DNA of 64,000 nucleotides from Asparagopsis taxiformis (lineage: Eukaryota > Rhodophyta > Florideophyceae > Bonnemaisoniales > Bonnemaisoniaceae): contig JALQPE010003263.1 of the NCBI GenBank assembly GCA_030407315.1, positions 1 to 64,000 of the forward strand, written 5' to 3'. Below are positions 41,547-52,963 of this stretch, in pieces; the stretch's first letter is position 1; each line of letters opens with the position of its first letter. Both the position numbers and the translations under genes were made by a program. The notes beneath the pieces were generated by a model. That model was not told where the DNA came from. It saw nothing but the letters and a program-made list of their open reading frames with translations, and did no database searches.

Positions 41547-44136
41547 ATGGGCGTCGTCATCACCTTTTCCCGTTTCCGTCGCCAGCGCTCATCCAAATCT
41601 TCTCCACCTCCCGTGCAACATTCTCCAACATGGCCGCCGCTATATTCTCACTACCCCCCATATCCGCCCTATCCTCCAAATCCCCTTCAACCTGATCTTT
41701 CCACTCCCAAACGTCGCTCAACTCGTCGTAGACCCCGTCTCTCCCCCATGTCATGTCTTCCCTGCATCGTTGTCAACATGCAAGACCAACCTCCAGTCCC
41801 CGATTCTTCCAAACCCGACCTTCCGCCTCCACCAGTTCCCCAACCGCAAATCCCCTCCTATCATCAACCCCTATCCATGCCTCCGCCTCCCGCCCCTCAA
41901 CTCCCCACCCTCTTCTCTCATCATTCCTTCCCCTCCCCATACATTCCGCAGCAACCCGTTCCCTCGTCCCCAACCATGCCTCTCCCCATGCAAAACTCTC
42001 TCCCGTGTGTTTGCCCCCGCTATCCGTACACCCCCGTGATGCCCCATCTCCTCCAATCGACGCCCCAGACCCAAATCCAACAAGAGCCACCACTTCTCCG
42101 ACCCGGTTTTGAACATGTGGATGCCTTCAAAAACACCACCTCACATCCGACCTCCCCATCCATACCGCTCTACACCTCAGCCTCGACAACCAACACTCTG
42201 CCCTCCCCGCCCAATCGCACCCCGTCTCCCTCCCGTTGCAATTGCTCGCGAAGCCGCACCGTGCCAAAGTCCTCCAATCGTCGACGTAAGCCATCCTCTT
42301 TCAGACCCTCCCCGCGTGCCCCGCCTCGTTCCGCTTCGCCATCTACTCCGCCCGTAATTCCGAACAACCACTTGCCCTCCTCGCTCATCCAGCCCGCTAT
42401 CTCGTCTGCTGAACAGCCCTCTACTGAACAACCACCTGCAGATCCCCATCGCAGCCTCGCCCCTGCACCACTGCTTTCCGTCCCGCTCCCAGCTAGTGTG
42501 CCGAGCTCTTCTGTCGGCAGTGCAGCAGAGGTGCAGCAGTCTGCACCAAGCAATACAAATGCTTTGTTGCGTTCTCAATTTGTACGTCAGAGCCAGGATG
42601 CCGCATACCGCGCTGTCACCACACGTTCCGTACAATTACATGACTTTAACACAAACATGATGGTGCTTGTTACTCTGGGTGACCAACCTCAACCGCTTAA
42701 CACCTCTCCTTCTGGTAGGCGTAGCAATGTTAGTGTTTCCGATCGTTCTTCTACCAGTTCTTCAGATGCCAATTCTGCCTCGGGAGTCAGCGGTACAGCT
42801 TCGTTACAGGATGAAGACCAAGCGGATGACCAAGTTCATAGTTCTAGTGATGGTTCGGAAACCAATGAAATGGATCACAGTGAAGTCACTGATGAAGGAA
42901 ATTCCAGTATAATGCTCAAACGACTCACTGAAGGTATGTATTCTTTTTGGCAACAAAGTTCTTCGTTCATCAAGATCTCAAGTGGTACGTATGGAAGAGC
43001 CTTTTCGCTAACTGTCCCATCTTTTTTTTGTCTGTGTCACAGGATCTCCTGAAGAAATTATCAAACGCGCGCTACAACGTTCAAGTGCCGAGGGACTATC
43101 AGAAGACTCGCATCGCGTTGTCATGCAGGCGCTAGAACGTGGATTGACCGCAGCTGAGAAGAGTGCCGGCAGTGAAGGCTGCAATGTGGATCCAGCTCTT
43201 CGAGCGGAAGTTCACTATAATTTGGCAAAGTTCAGTGCTTCAAAGGCACCTATCGTGCGTGAAAAAGTGCAAAAACACTGTCGCGCCGGTCTACAGTTAT
43301 TGTACGGCAGAGAGAAACTTCGTCCGCTTATCGTTGCCGAACTGAACCTTCTGTCCGCTCAAATGCTGCTTTCCACCCGGGACCCTCATTCAACAAGTGC
43401 GATTATCAGTCACGCTCGCTCAGCAAGGGTGGCCTTATCTGCAGAGTATGACGCAGAACTGTTGTACCAGGTGTGCTTGGCGTTGGGCGATGCATACGCC
43501 ATCTCACCGGACGAACCAGTTTGTGATAATATAGCGAAAGCGTATGACGCTTATACGGAGGCAACCGAGATGCTTCGCATTATACCATTGGAGAAGGGCA
43601 CTGAATGGATGCGATTGGGTTGTCTGTGCTCTCAACTCATCCTAAGATTCCTCCGGCACAAGCGTATAGCCGCGAACAGTCCAAACTGTGTGTGTAGCCG
43701 CACAGAAACTTCCGCATGTCGGAAGGACCCGAAGCAGTGCGATGCTGTAAAGGATTTGACAATTGAAAAAGTGATGGAAATCACTGAAAAGCTCAAGCAC
43801 AACGTTGATGACTACGAGCATCGACCGTCCGGCAAGAATCTTATCTCTATTGTGTATGAGTGTGTAGGTCGGGCATACATGGAGCGAAGTATAATATGCA
43901 GCGGTTCGTATGTGTTTGACTTGCAAAAGGCGCAGACCAGCCTCACTAAGGCTTTGAATTGCTGTTCATGGTCGACAGAATATGCTGGCCAAAGATACAC
44001 AGTGATCCGGGAGCTTTTGGACGATGTGGAGGCTCAGATTGCAGAGGCGAAACAAGCCAATCCCGACGACCGGCCTCCCAAAAGTGTAGACAATGAGAGT
44101 GAGCAGTCTACGTCTGAAAGTGGAAAGGAAGGGTAG
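41547..44136 (+). CDS. Proline-rich protein with TPR-like C-terminal domain, 2 exons
   Basis: Exons are 41547-42933 and 43043-44136, joined by a 109-nt intron (GTATGT donor, CGCTAAC branch, CACAG acceptor), giving 826 aa. The first ~300 residues are Pro/Ser-rich with almost no order (PPYPPYPPNP). Residues about 370-455 are acidic Ser/Asp-rich. The C-terminal ~370 residues are helical with TPR-like spacing (LRAEVHYNLAKFSASKA; YQVCLALGDAYAISPDEP; IVYECVGRAYMERS). No named family was recognised. The ATG at 41547 has a strong context (ACCATGG), but an internal Met may be used. Antisense and shifted frames in the Pro-rich part are artefacts of composition. Confidence 0.6.
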
Positions 44137-44387
44137 CTGTTCTGCGCAGGGTTCGATAGAAGACAAGTTGAGTCCATTGAGACTTTCGATATCTTATTCT
44201 CGCACACAACTTTTGAACAAAGTTTTTGTCCTGGATTTCTGTTATGCAAGTCTCGCTTAATCTTTAGTGTGTGTACATAATTTTACTTGGTGGTTCTATC
44301 TTCTAGAGGATGAAACAATGGTGTACTTACATTCTTTTCCTAGCCACAGCATTATCTATAGACATGTATGCCACTAAACATTCCCAG

Positions 44388-47300
44388 TCACACCACATTC
44401 TTTCGAGTATTCGACTTTGCAGATATTCCACTGTCGCTACTCTCAGTACGCATAGAGCTGTCGTGTCCACTTCGCACAGATTGCGTTGTCAACGTATTCA
44501 TCCCTGTGTCCAAACTTCCAGTTTGAAAGTGGACAAAACGCTTGTGTCGCCGTCGTTCCCCTTCACTACTGTTCCGTCCAGAATGTCCATTTGCGTCATT
44601 CGATCTCTCGCAATACATCTTGTGCATAGCTTCATAGAATTCAGTAAACTTCTGTGAATCGGTAGTCGATCTCTTTTTGAACATGACGACACACAAGTCA
44701 TCTAGCTTGTATAATGAAATTGTCGCGACTATAGCACTGCTCCCTTTGCTCGACTCACATTTGATTTTAAACTTTCCAGAATTGAGTGGTGTACCCTTCA
44801 CAGTACATCCATACGCACGCAACAGTTCCAACATTACTTCGTAGCATCGAGACGGGTCAAGGAGAGAATGAAACTGAGTGTAACACTTTCCACCCAGTGG
44901 TAGCGCATTCTTCTTCAGAAATCTTTTCGCAGTACTCACTGTAGGCGCCAAAACCCCAATTATCGGATTCGCTGTCGGCAAAGCTGTCATTTCCGGACCA
45001 GGGATATCCACAGAGAATGGAGACACAGGTTCGCTCAATATCTCGTGCGGTGACACAGTTCCAGGACTAGGAATGCCAGTGCTGCCATGCACCACCGCCT
45101 GATTTCCCTCTGCTCTGTTCTGAATCGCAGGAGTTCCTCTCGCCAATGAAGATCTCAATTCAGCGCTTTTGGTTCCGCTATTCTTTCGAGACGTGTTCGC
45201 TTCACTACCATTGGAAGAGGCTCCTGAAGACAATGTCGGATGTATGTGATCCTCCATCACATGTAACACGTATGACTTCTCTGGGTCTCGGGGGGATGAC
45301 ATAGTCCCATCACTACCACCAGAACGCAACAAAGGAGAAGACGTTGATTCTGGTCCAGATGATCCAGTGCCCCAATCTGATGCTAGTGATCGCCCATCAG
45401 AGCGACCAAAGTGACCATTTCCCGAACGGTGAGAGGGTGTGTTCTGCTTGTCATGGTCTTCTGCACCTGATTCAGGTCTACGTCCATCATCAGCGGAGTG
45501 CTGAAGTAAATCCACAACAGGTACATCTTCCACAGATCTCATTGTTTCAGACACGGTCGTCCCCACTAGACGCGATGATTGCATACCATTACCATCACCG
45601 GGACTTCCCGTACTTCCATCAGCTGATATTGTCCATGGATTGTTCACCTTGTGCATTATTGCTCCCGAATTGGCGTCATTAGCCATCGGCTCATGGCCAG
45701 AGTTGGCACTGCGCATCACATAGGCAGGCGACATGCGCCCAGAGCTAGAACCAGGTGGTGAACTACTATCGAAAATTTTCCGGCGTGCAAAAGAATCATC
45801 ATCATGAACTGATGCCATCCCATTCTGTGTTGAAAAAGGGTGCACACGCCCGGGAACATGTAAACCTGCCGTAAGTGGTTCTTTAACTAAAGGTGAAGGC
45901 GCAGATGGTTCTGAAGTACCTTGAATATATTGTGTCCGTGGGTGGGTGGAGCTCGTCAGATTCGGACGTATTTCATCTTCAAGTACTTTGGGAACCACTG
46001 GTCGTGGTCTTTCAGTTGCTTGTACCGGTGTTCTTACGTGCTTCGGTCTCCCGGATAAAACGTGATTCATATCATGATTTCCATTTCGTAAGTCACTACC
46101 CTCCTGTACAACAGAGTGCAGAGAGTCCATTGCCACTGGACTTGTCCTCCTTTTGCTAGCTCCCGCACCTACTACGGCATTACCAGTATTAGCACGTTTA
46201 GATCGATGTACTTCCAATCTCCTCGCTGCAGAAACAGGCCCTGTACTATTCACACTGGTAGTATTCAGACTGTCTGGTTGAGTCTGGCGCGCAGCAGAGG
46301 AAAGGGCAACAGTAGATCGTGAAGGAACAAACGTTGGTGATCCAAATCGCGTCGCAGCGAACGAATTCTTCCGACCGAGATCCTCTTGGGCAAGTTTTTT
46401 TTGCCACATATCACTCAGTGTGGCACTATCCATTTCAAACTCCAGCTCATCTGGCACCATGTCAAAGTCCTTCATCAGTCGACACCAGACCATCTTATCG
46501 GAATCACTGTTTACCCAGTCCTTATCCGGTCGAAAACTACTTCCCTTTCGAAGTCGCTCGCGATCCTGTTGCCTGAAACGAACAGTTTGCTGACCCCCAG
46601 CTCCTCGACGTTTCCGTGCTGCAGCTGCTGCACTACGAGGACCAGATCCAGGATTCCGAAGGACTGACTGCGGCATTACTCCCTGTTTCCTCTTTTGATC
46701 CAACGCAGGTTCTACTCGATCCATTACAGCTCTCGGCTCAGGTTCTGGTCTATGCCGTGGCCTTCGTCGTGTAGGTGCTGTACTCATAGGTCCATGGTAC
46801 GACCGTGTATGAACCAATCCTCCATGTTGTGGCTTTCGTGCAGCCCCATAACCATTTTTCGCTTCTAATGACTCAGCCTCTTCAAGCAATTTCACGAAAT
46901 CATGAGCATTATCGCCTGATGCAGATCTAGATTTTCGAAGAGCCGACTGTACATGCAAACCGCTTTCGCTAGTGTCCTGTAATCCCTGCTGTTTCAAAGA
47001 ATTGATTGCCTCCAACATATCCATAGAGACATTCGGCTTTGCAGCTGGGTAGTGTGATTGCGAAGGAATCTGCCATGTTTTGGCAGCACGATCCCACAAG
47101 TGCCTCTTTACACGACCGCGCATGCCAACATATCCGTCTGTATGTTCCATTTTGACACCACAAGCTTGAACTACTTGCTCAGCGTGATCGCTTTTTGCCA
47201 TATTATCAAGGGAACAGACGCGACGTATGAAAAGGTCCGGGTTTCGGCCAGCCTGGTCTCTGACTGGGCCTTGCTTCGGACCGAAGAAGCCGTCAGGTGC

Positions 47301-48782
47301 CCGGACTTCCCTTGCCTCCTCCATATCATAATCGTGATCATCGTCAGAACTATGAACATACGATGCTGCTAGCTCTTCCTCAAGTAGACGAAGCTCTCCG
47401 TGAGGACGCATAGGCTCCATAGGGAGTTTAGATTGTGATACTATTTCCGGTATGGCCTCAGAATCAGCTTCTAGAACCTTGGATTGAGAGGAGCTAGCCG
47501 AATCGGTGGCATTGGAAGCTGGAGGGTGATCTATGGGGTGTTCTGAAGCATGTGGACCATCTGATACGGTTCCAGATGCAAGTAAACCGTTTTGGGTAAA
47601 TGATGCTTCTGTCGTGCCTTCAAACTGTTCGTTTCGTATACTGTCAGAATTTGAATGCGTTACTGAAGTTGTATTGTCATGCGTAATGGCGTTGGGAATT
47701 GAAGATGAAGCCGGATGTTCATTGGATTGGATTGGAAGTTCACATTCAGCAAGTTCGACGCGAACACCAAAGTCGAGACTATCTGTGTCAGGGAAACCCT
47801 GTGCGCCTCTCGACGTCAAGACTGAACTTGCTAGCAGTGAGGCTGGGGCAGGTACACTTGCAGCTTGAGGGGGCGCAGGCTCGTCGACTGGCATAGAGTT
47901 TTCCACTGGGCCGTTATACCAGGGGTGACGCATGACATCAGCGATTGAATAGCGCTCAGCAGGATTAGTTTTCAGGAGATGACTGATGAGGTCTACAAGC
48001 TCTGGTGAGAAGAAGGAGGGATAGGTAAGGTCGCAGCGGATGATAAGCTTGAATAGGACATCCATTTCGTTTGCGTCAAACGGAAGAGCGCCGGCCACGA
48101 GCACGTAAAGGATGATTCCGCATGACCATGCATCTACTTTTGCTCCAGAATAGCCGTCGCCGTCTAGGGTGATAATTTCTGGAGCTACGTAATTTGGAGT
48201 ACCACACTGGGTGTGGAGAGTAAGAGAACTGGTGACGGAATCACCACAGCCGGAGGATGGACCTGCTTTGAGGGTTGAGAGGCCAAAGTCTGTGATTTTG
48301 AGGGTGTGATTTTCATCGAGGAGCAAGTTTTCGGGCTTGAGATCGCGATGAAAGACGCCGTGTTCATGACAATGCTGGAGGCCCTCCATGAGCTGGCGAA
48401 AGTAGAAGCGCGCATAAGGTTCGGAGAGACGTTTGTGTCTTAGAATTTCGTCGAAGAGTTCGCCGCCGGTTACGAGTTCCATAATGATGAAAACTTTCTG
48501 AGATGAGGAGAGCACGCTGACGAGGGAGACGGTATTGCGATGGGAGAGGCGCTCCATGATTTCAATTTCCTTTTGCACTTGGAGGGAAAGCAAACGTTCG
48601 CGGACCAGAGATTTTTCCAAGATCTTGCATGCAAATCGATGGTAGGTTTTCTCGTGAACGGCGAGCTTGACTTTACCGAAGGAGCCGACACCGATGGTCT
48701 CCATGAGAATGTATGATCCGACCTTGGAATACTTGCTGCGGTCAGCCATGTTGGGCGGGGGGTACTTTTCGTGAGCGGCCAT
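44388..48782 (-). CDS. CAMK-type Ser/Thr kinase with C-terminal KA1-like domain
   Basis: The 1464-aa protein starts at the ATG at 48782 (MAAHEKYPPP) or 48749. The N-terminal kinase domain (about 24-280) has the Gly loop GVGSFGKV, Lys53 in FACK, HRDLKPEN (145-152), DFG (165-167), the activation loop LHTQCGTPNY with a phosphorylatable Thr, and APE. It is close to AMPK-related, CIPK and MARK kinases. About 1000 residues of Ser-rich, disordered linker follow, then a C-terminal ~100-residue KA1-like domain (CYEVMLELLRAYGCTVKGTP, VVMFKKRSTTDSQKFTEFYE), which in MARK and CHK1 binds membranes or autoinhibits. No UBA or NAF motif was spotted. The in-frame stretch upstream to 49217 is not kinase-like and is left out. 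Confidence 0.85.
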   Translation of the reverse strand: MAAHEKYPPPNMADRSKYSKVGSYILMETIGVGSFGKVKLAVHEKTYHRFACKILEKSLVRERLLSLQVQKEIEIMERLSHRNTVSLVSVLSSSQKVFIIMELVTGGELFDEILRHKRLSEPYARFYFRQLMEGLQHCHEHGVFHRDLKPENLLLDENHTLKITDFGLSTLKAGPSSGCGDSVTSSLTLHTQCGTPNYVAPEIITLDGDGYSGAKVDAWSCGIILYVLVAGALPFDANEMDVLFKLIIRCDLTYPSFFSPELVDLISHLLKTNPAERYSIADVMRHPWYNGPVENSMPVDEPAPPQAASVPAPASLLASSVLTSRGAQGFPDTDSLDFGVRVELAECELPIQSNEHPASSSIPNAITHDNTTSVTHSNSDSIRNEQFEGTTEASFTQNGLLASGTVSDGPHASEHPIDHPPASNATDSASSSQSKVLEADSEAIPEIVSQSKLPMEPMRPHGELRLLEEELAASYVHSSDDDHDYDMEEAREVRAPDGFFGPKQGPVRDQAGRNPDLFIRRVCSLDNMAKSDHAEQVVQACGVKMEHTDGYVGMRGRVKRHLWDRAAKTWQIPSQSHYPAAKPNVSMDMLEAINSLKQQGLQDTSESGLHVQSALRKSRSASGDNAHDFVKLLEEAESLEAKNGYGAARKPQHGGLVHTRSYHGPMSTAPTRRRPRHRPEPEPRAVMDRVEPALDQKRKQGVMPQSVLRNPGSGPRSAAAAARKRRGAGGQQTVRFRQQDRERLRKGSSFRPDKDWVNSDSDKMVWCRLMKDFDMVPDELEFEMDSATLSDMWQKKLAQEDLGRKNSFAATRFGSPTFVPSRSTVALSSAARQTQPDSLNTTSVNSTGPVSAARRLEVHRSKRANTGNAVVGAGASKRRTSPVAMDSLHSVVQEGSDLRNGNHDMNHVLSGRPKHVRTPVQATERPRPVVPKVLEDEIRPNLTSSTHPRTQYIQGTSEPSAPSPLVKEPLTAGLHVPGRVHPFSTQNGMASVHDDDSFARRKIFDSSSPPGSSSGRMSPAYVMRSANSGHEPMANDANSGAIMHKVNNPWTISADGSTGSPGDGNGMQSSRLVGTTVSETMRSVEDVPVVDLLQHSADDGRRPESGAEDHDKQNTPSHRSGNGHFGRSDGRSLASDWGTGSSGPESTSSPLLRSGGSDGTMSSPRDPEKSYVLHVMEDHIHPTLSSGASSNGSEANTSRKNSGTKSAELRSSLARGTPAIQNRAEGNQAVVHGSTGIPSPGTVSPHEILSEPVSPFSVDIPGPEMTALPTANPIIGVLAPTVSTAKRFLKKNALPLGGKCYTQFHSLLDPSRCYEVMLELLRAYGCTVKGTPLNSGKFKIKCESSKGSSAIVATISLYKLDDLCVVMFKKRSTTDSQKFTEFYEAMHKMYCERSNDANGHSGRNSSEGERRRHKRFVHFQTGSLDTGMNTLTTQSVRSGHDSSMRTESSDSGISAKSNTRKNVV

Positions 48783-50005
48783 GGTCGGCACGCTCACGGG
48801 AATGTGCAGGACGGGATGGGGTCGGTGTGGAAAGTAGAGGGGTGGGTGGGAGGGGGATGTGGAGGAGGGAGGGGTCGCGGTCTCGTAGCGGTGGGTGGGG
48901 CGGTGCCGGTCGTGATTGCAGTTTTGAATGGACGTGCGCGTTTGCAGCACACGTACGGAGAGAGGGAGGTTGGGGTGATTATGGATGGGTGATTGGCATG
49001 AGTGATTGGGAAGTATGGAGACAAGGAAGAGATGGTGATACAAGTGGAGTTTAGATTGGGAGGTAGTTTGAGTTTGGATGAAAGTGCGGTCGTGTGATAG
49101 TCTGGTTGGTTGTGTGTATGCATGTCGAACCGAACAAGGCCTAGTTGTGCTGTGCTTTGCTGTGATCGCAACCCGCACCGTACCGTATCCTACCCAAGTG
49201 TGCCCTAGTCTAATCATCTAAATTAATCTACTCCCACATGATTGGATACACGAGTTGCACTGTACAGCTGGAGCATGCGCCGCGCACACAATTTCCTCTT
49301 CTTTCAATCGCGCCTTTCCTCCTTTCCCCATTTGCCAAGTGTCTACCCATACCTTACAGTGCCTCACAATCAGCTATCAATGTGTTTCTCACAAAACATC
49401 ACCTTGCACGTGCGACTTATTCTAGTTGATCACTCCAACCAATCACATCTTTCATAGCGCAAATGTCATGCACCGCCCGTGCCGCACAGGTCCGCCCCCA
49501 GGCGGTCCTCCTCGCTCTCCCACCACTAAATTCCATACTTTCCCATCGACCAACCAATCGTTGCATTCACAAGCCTAATCTCCCATATCTCCTTTATCAT
49601 ACATAGATCTCCGGATCTACATTGGATCACAATCTCAAGATCCAATCCTACCCCCAATTCGATCTACTTTGCTCCTAGATCCTACCATCAGATCTAGGAT
49701 GCAATCCTCTGCCTTTCCTCATTCATGTCAACTGCATCAATATTTTCTTACACACCCTATCTATCGTTGCAAATCAAACGACAAACTATGTTGCCACCGT
49801 TCCCGCCAGCAAATCTTTCCTGCCCCGCTTCACGCCAATACTTTCATCCCCGCCACCCCCCCAATTCCATTCCGTGTACATGACCACAATCTCCTGCTTG
49901 ATCCCACCTCACGTACAAAACATGCTCTTACACTCTCGTCTGTCCTCGACCTAGACGCCCAACACATACTGTCGTCACCCCGCCGCTCCACTGCCTAAAC
50001 TCGAC
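48783..50005. promoter_or_regulatory. Long divergent intergenic region with GATC cluster
   Basis: These 1.2 kb between the kinase and the SUMO-ligase gene form the longest gene-free stretch in the island. Seven GATC words fall within 49606-49694 (at 49606, 49614, 49625, 49639, 49661, 49678 and 49691), several inside AGATCT or AGATCC. The + strand is C/T-rich toward 50005. No RNA gene was seen. Confidence 0.5.
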
Positions 50006-52660
50006 ATGCCGCATCCAGATCAGTCCCATCCGCCAAAGCGTCGCCGTTACGAACCCCAACAATACCCTTCAACTCAGCCCTCCACCCGCCATCACTCCTC
50101 TCCCACTAACCCTCCTTCTTCATCTGCACCTCCATCTCTACCCAATATCCCGAGCGTAAATCCCTACCAACAGCAGCCTCCCTGGTGTTCCGCCTTTTCA
50201 TCCACTCCCTTCCCGTCTTTTGATCCTTCCGCATTGCAATCTACATCTCGTCCGTTTTTCGACCCGTCTAAATCCCTTCCCCTCCCCGACACTCTCCCAC
50301 CTCTCGATTCCTTCAACTATGGCTTAGCACCACCTCAGCTCGGCTCTCTCTCCCAGCTACCCAGACAGCGAACATCAAACCCACCACCCATGGCTATGCC
50401 CCCCAATTCCTTTCGCTCCCGACCAAATACCCGCTCCAATCCACAACCAGCTCACTCGCGTCGTCCCATTCCTTCCTCCGCGCCACCAACGCACCATAAC
50501 CGTCATCCCTCCGCCCAGCCTTCAAACTCTCTCAATCCAATTGCATCCCCACCTGCACCGACACCCTCTATCCGTCAAATTTCCCCCGTCAATGAGGCTC
50601 TCTCAAATCTTCGCGATGGTTCCCCCATCATGAGTGCTCTAGCAGAGACCTTCTCACAGCGCATTTCTCATACTTTTCCACCAGATGAACAGCGCTTAAT
50701 CGTTCTCGGATTTTCGGGTTTCAAGTCAACTGAACGCCCAACCCACACCCCACTGCTCGGCCTTTCGAAATCAGAACTTGACGTTCTCGCATGGATATTT
50801 GTCGTCTCAAAACATGGCCGAAAGGAAGATGTTGCCCGCCGTATCATTTCATCGTTACGCGAGCCACTCAAGCATCGCTCTCCGCTACCTTACAAGAAGC
50901 CTCCCATCCCGGAACACAGTGACGCCCATCGAGCCATCCCTTCCAATGCAGTGAACACCATGCGCAACAACACTCGCGCCACCCGCACACCTCCACAACC
51001 ACGCGATAACGCACCTACCTGGAGAGGCATGTCCATTCAACCAACCCGTACCGCCCCTTCCCCTCCGAATGCGCGTGCCAGTATGCCTACTCTCGCTCCT
51101 CAGACTGCTACTTCAATGGCATCTCCTGCTGATCCCGCTACCAATGGCAGTACCCCTTCAGGATCTTTGTTGAATAACCTCGCCAGGCAGATTCAGAACG
51201 AATCTCGTTCTCCGACTGCCACAGCGAATCGTAGTAGACAGGTTCGAGATCTCTGCCAAGAAATGCTTGAAGGATATTCGTTCCTTGTTGCTGAAACTCC
51301 TTTCAATCGACCAATGAACCCGCCTCTAGGTAGTCGTCGGTACGTGTTCTTCACTTCTGTTCAGTTATCTCGCGGCCTTGACCCTTCCCTCAGTTTCCCT
51401 ACACCCATACCTATCACTCCGGACAAGCGCCCTGTTGTCGCCGAAGGAGATCTGCAGATTCACATTCGCTGCCTGCGTGTTGAGGTTGAAAAGGCGCGTA
51501 CGGAATGGAAACAAGCTTGGCCTTTTCCAGCATCGTGCCGTGTGAATGGCAATAATGTACAACTCAATCAGGCACAACGGTATACTAACGGTAAGTTGGC
51601 TGGAAAGGATAGCGCGACGAACATCACCCCTTACCTGCGGAAACCTAAGCAGTCAGCTGGAAGTGAACTTAATCGCGTCGTGTTGCGCAGACAGAATAGT
51701 ACTGCAAGTGCCGCCGCCGGCCAATACATCTTTTTCGCTCAGGAAATTCTTGTTATCAGTCATCAAAGCATGACAAAGAGTGTGACAGAAGCAAGTGAGA
51801 AGTATTGGCTAGACTACAGAAAGGGATGGGAGAAGAAGGGCTTCCCAGCATCGGCTTCCAAATTTGAGATGGCACAGCATGGTGTCATTCAGTTTCTCAC
51901 GGATCCGGATGGGCTCACTGTATCATCAATGAAAGTTTCTCTCCGCTGCCCGCTTGCTCTCACTAGAATAGCAACCCCTGTGAAGGGCAGGAAGTGCCAG
52001 CATGTACAATGTTTTGACCTCAGTAATTTTCTCGAGTACTCGCGTCGGAGTTCGAAGTTTGATTGTCCGGTATGCAACAAACCCACTGCGTCACCGGCAA
52101 ACCTGATTGTTTCGCCGTACATTGAACATGCGCTGGAGAAATACAAGGAGTGTGACGAAGTTGAAATATTCCAAGATGGTGCCATGGTCCCCGTCGAAAG
52201 GAAGCAAACAGGTGTTGCGTCGGATGATGATGAAGAAGGCGCCGTTCCGAACGGGTCAAATGGTACTGTTCCGAAGGGTTCAAAAGCTGCCAGCTCGGCT
52301 GCAGCAAAAGTCCCAGAGGTGGTTGACTTGACATTGGATAGTGATGATGATAATTCGCCTGCTGTTGGTCCATCTTCTAACTCGCTCCGACATATTCCCC
52401 TGCCATCTGCGACCGTCGCGACTGCACAAACGGCTGAACTAGTGGGACCGGACTCAACAGGTGCGCAGGGGCCAGGGTCGAGTGCAATTGGTTCCCTGGA
52501 ACAAGATATGGACTTCACATTCCGCTCAGACTTTGTGCCGTGGGGAGATGCAGTACAATCGGTGGATGAACTGAGTAACGGCGGCGGGTTATGTTTACCG
52601 AATAGCGCCAATCCGAGGCCAGATCTGACTTGCGATGTGATTGCGATCGATTCGGACTAA
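50006..52660 (+). CDS. PIAS/SIZ-type SUMO E3 ligase
   Basis: The 884-aa protein has a ~245-residue Pro/Ser-rich leader. A SAP-like motif at about 250-285 (LLGLSKSELDVLAWIFVVSK, then GRKEDVARRII) follows, then a PINIT-like region (about 440-590), and an SP-RING at about 640-700 with RCPLAL, KCQHVQCFD and FDCPVCNK. After it stand two SUMO-interaction motifs: PEVVDLTLDSDDD near 770 and DVIAIDSD at the extreme C-terminus. SP-RING ligases move SUMO from UBC9 to nuclear targets. The SAP is unusually far from the N-terminus; in yeast and animals it is usually first. The gene is intronless; the ATG at 50006 gives the basic start MPHPDQSHPPKRRRY. Confidence 0.88.
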   Translation: MPHPDQSHPPKRRRYEPQQYPSTQPSTRHHSSPTNPPSSSAPPSLPNIPSVNPYQQQPPWCSAFSSTPFPSFDPSALQSTSRPFFDPSKSLPLPDTLPPLDSFNYGLAPPQLGSLSQLPRQRTSNPPPMAMPPNSFRSRPNTRSNPQPAHSRRPIPSSAPPTHHNRHPSAQPSNSLNPIASPPAPTPSIRQISPVNEALSNLRDGSPIMSALAETFSQRISHTFPPDEQRLIVLGFSGFKSTERPTHTPLLGLSKSELDVLAWIFVVSKHGRKEDVARRIISSLREPLKHRSPLPYKKPPIPEHSDAHRAIPSNAVNTMRNNTRATRTPPQPRDNAPTWRGMSIQPTRTAPSPPNARASMPTLAPQTATSMASPADPATNGSTPSGSLLNNLARQIQNESRSPTATANRSRQVRDLCQEMLEGYSFLVAETPFNRPMNPPLGSRRYVFFTSVQLSRGLDPSLSFPTPIPITPDKRPVVAEGDLQIHIRCLRVEVEKARTEWKQAWPFPASCRVNGNNVQLNQAQRYTNGKLAGKDSATNITPYLRKPKQSAGSELNRVVLRRQNSTASAAAGQYIFFAQEILVISHQSMTKSVTEASEKYWLDYRKGWEKKGFPASASKFEMAQHGVIQFLTDPDGLTVSSMKVSLRCPLALTRIATPVKGRKCQHVQCFDLSNFLEYSRRSSKFDCPVCNKPTASPANLIVSPYIEHALEKYKECDEVEIFQDGAMVPVERKQTGVASDDDEEGAVPNGSNGTVPKGSKAASSAAAKVPEVVDLTLDSDDDNSPAVGPSSNSLRHIPLPSATVATAQTAELVGPDSTGAQGPGSSAIGSLEQDMDFTFRSDFVPWGDAVQSVDELSNGGGLCLPNSANPRPDLTCDVIAIDSD

Positions 52661-52963
52661 TACTTGTAATGGGGGATCATTTTATAGCGACTTAGCTTGG
52701 TTTTGGATTCAATGTAACTACGGTTCAGGTAGTTGCAAGACACATGATCCAGCAGATGAAGTTGCTTGTCGACAAGAAAGCTTGGTTCGTTTTCAAGTTA
52801 GATGAAGCAACCTTCTGATGTGTCTAGAAGTTGCCGTATTATCATGGCTGTAAATTTGTACAAACGATGTCGTGGTCTACCTAAAAAACAAACTGCAGTT
52901 CTGTACATCTTCGCACGTTTCGTGGGATATCTATGTTACCAACAAAGTCTATCTGTTAGGTAG
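52661..52963. other. Convergent 3' region
   Basis: These 303 bp lie between the SUMO-ligase and NUP93 stops. Nothing besides 3' untranslated sequence is apparent. Confidence 0.4.

Noticed and set aside
41560..42116. Antisense Gly/Glu-rich frames opposite the proline-rich exon
   Set aside because: Complement of proline codons; no domain.
44310..44657. + strand frame over the kinase C-terminus
   Set aside because: Shadow of the conserved KA1-like end on the minus strand.
49606..49694. GATC cluster as a bacterial-type methylation origin
   Set aside because: The context is a eukaryotic promoter; nothing supports a prokaryotic origin.
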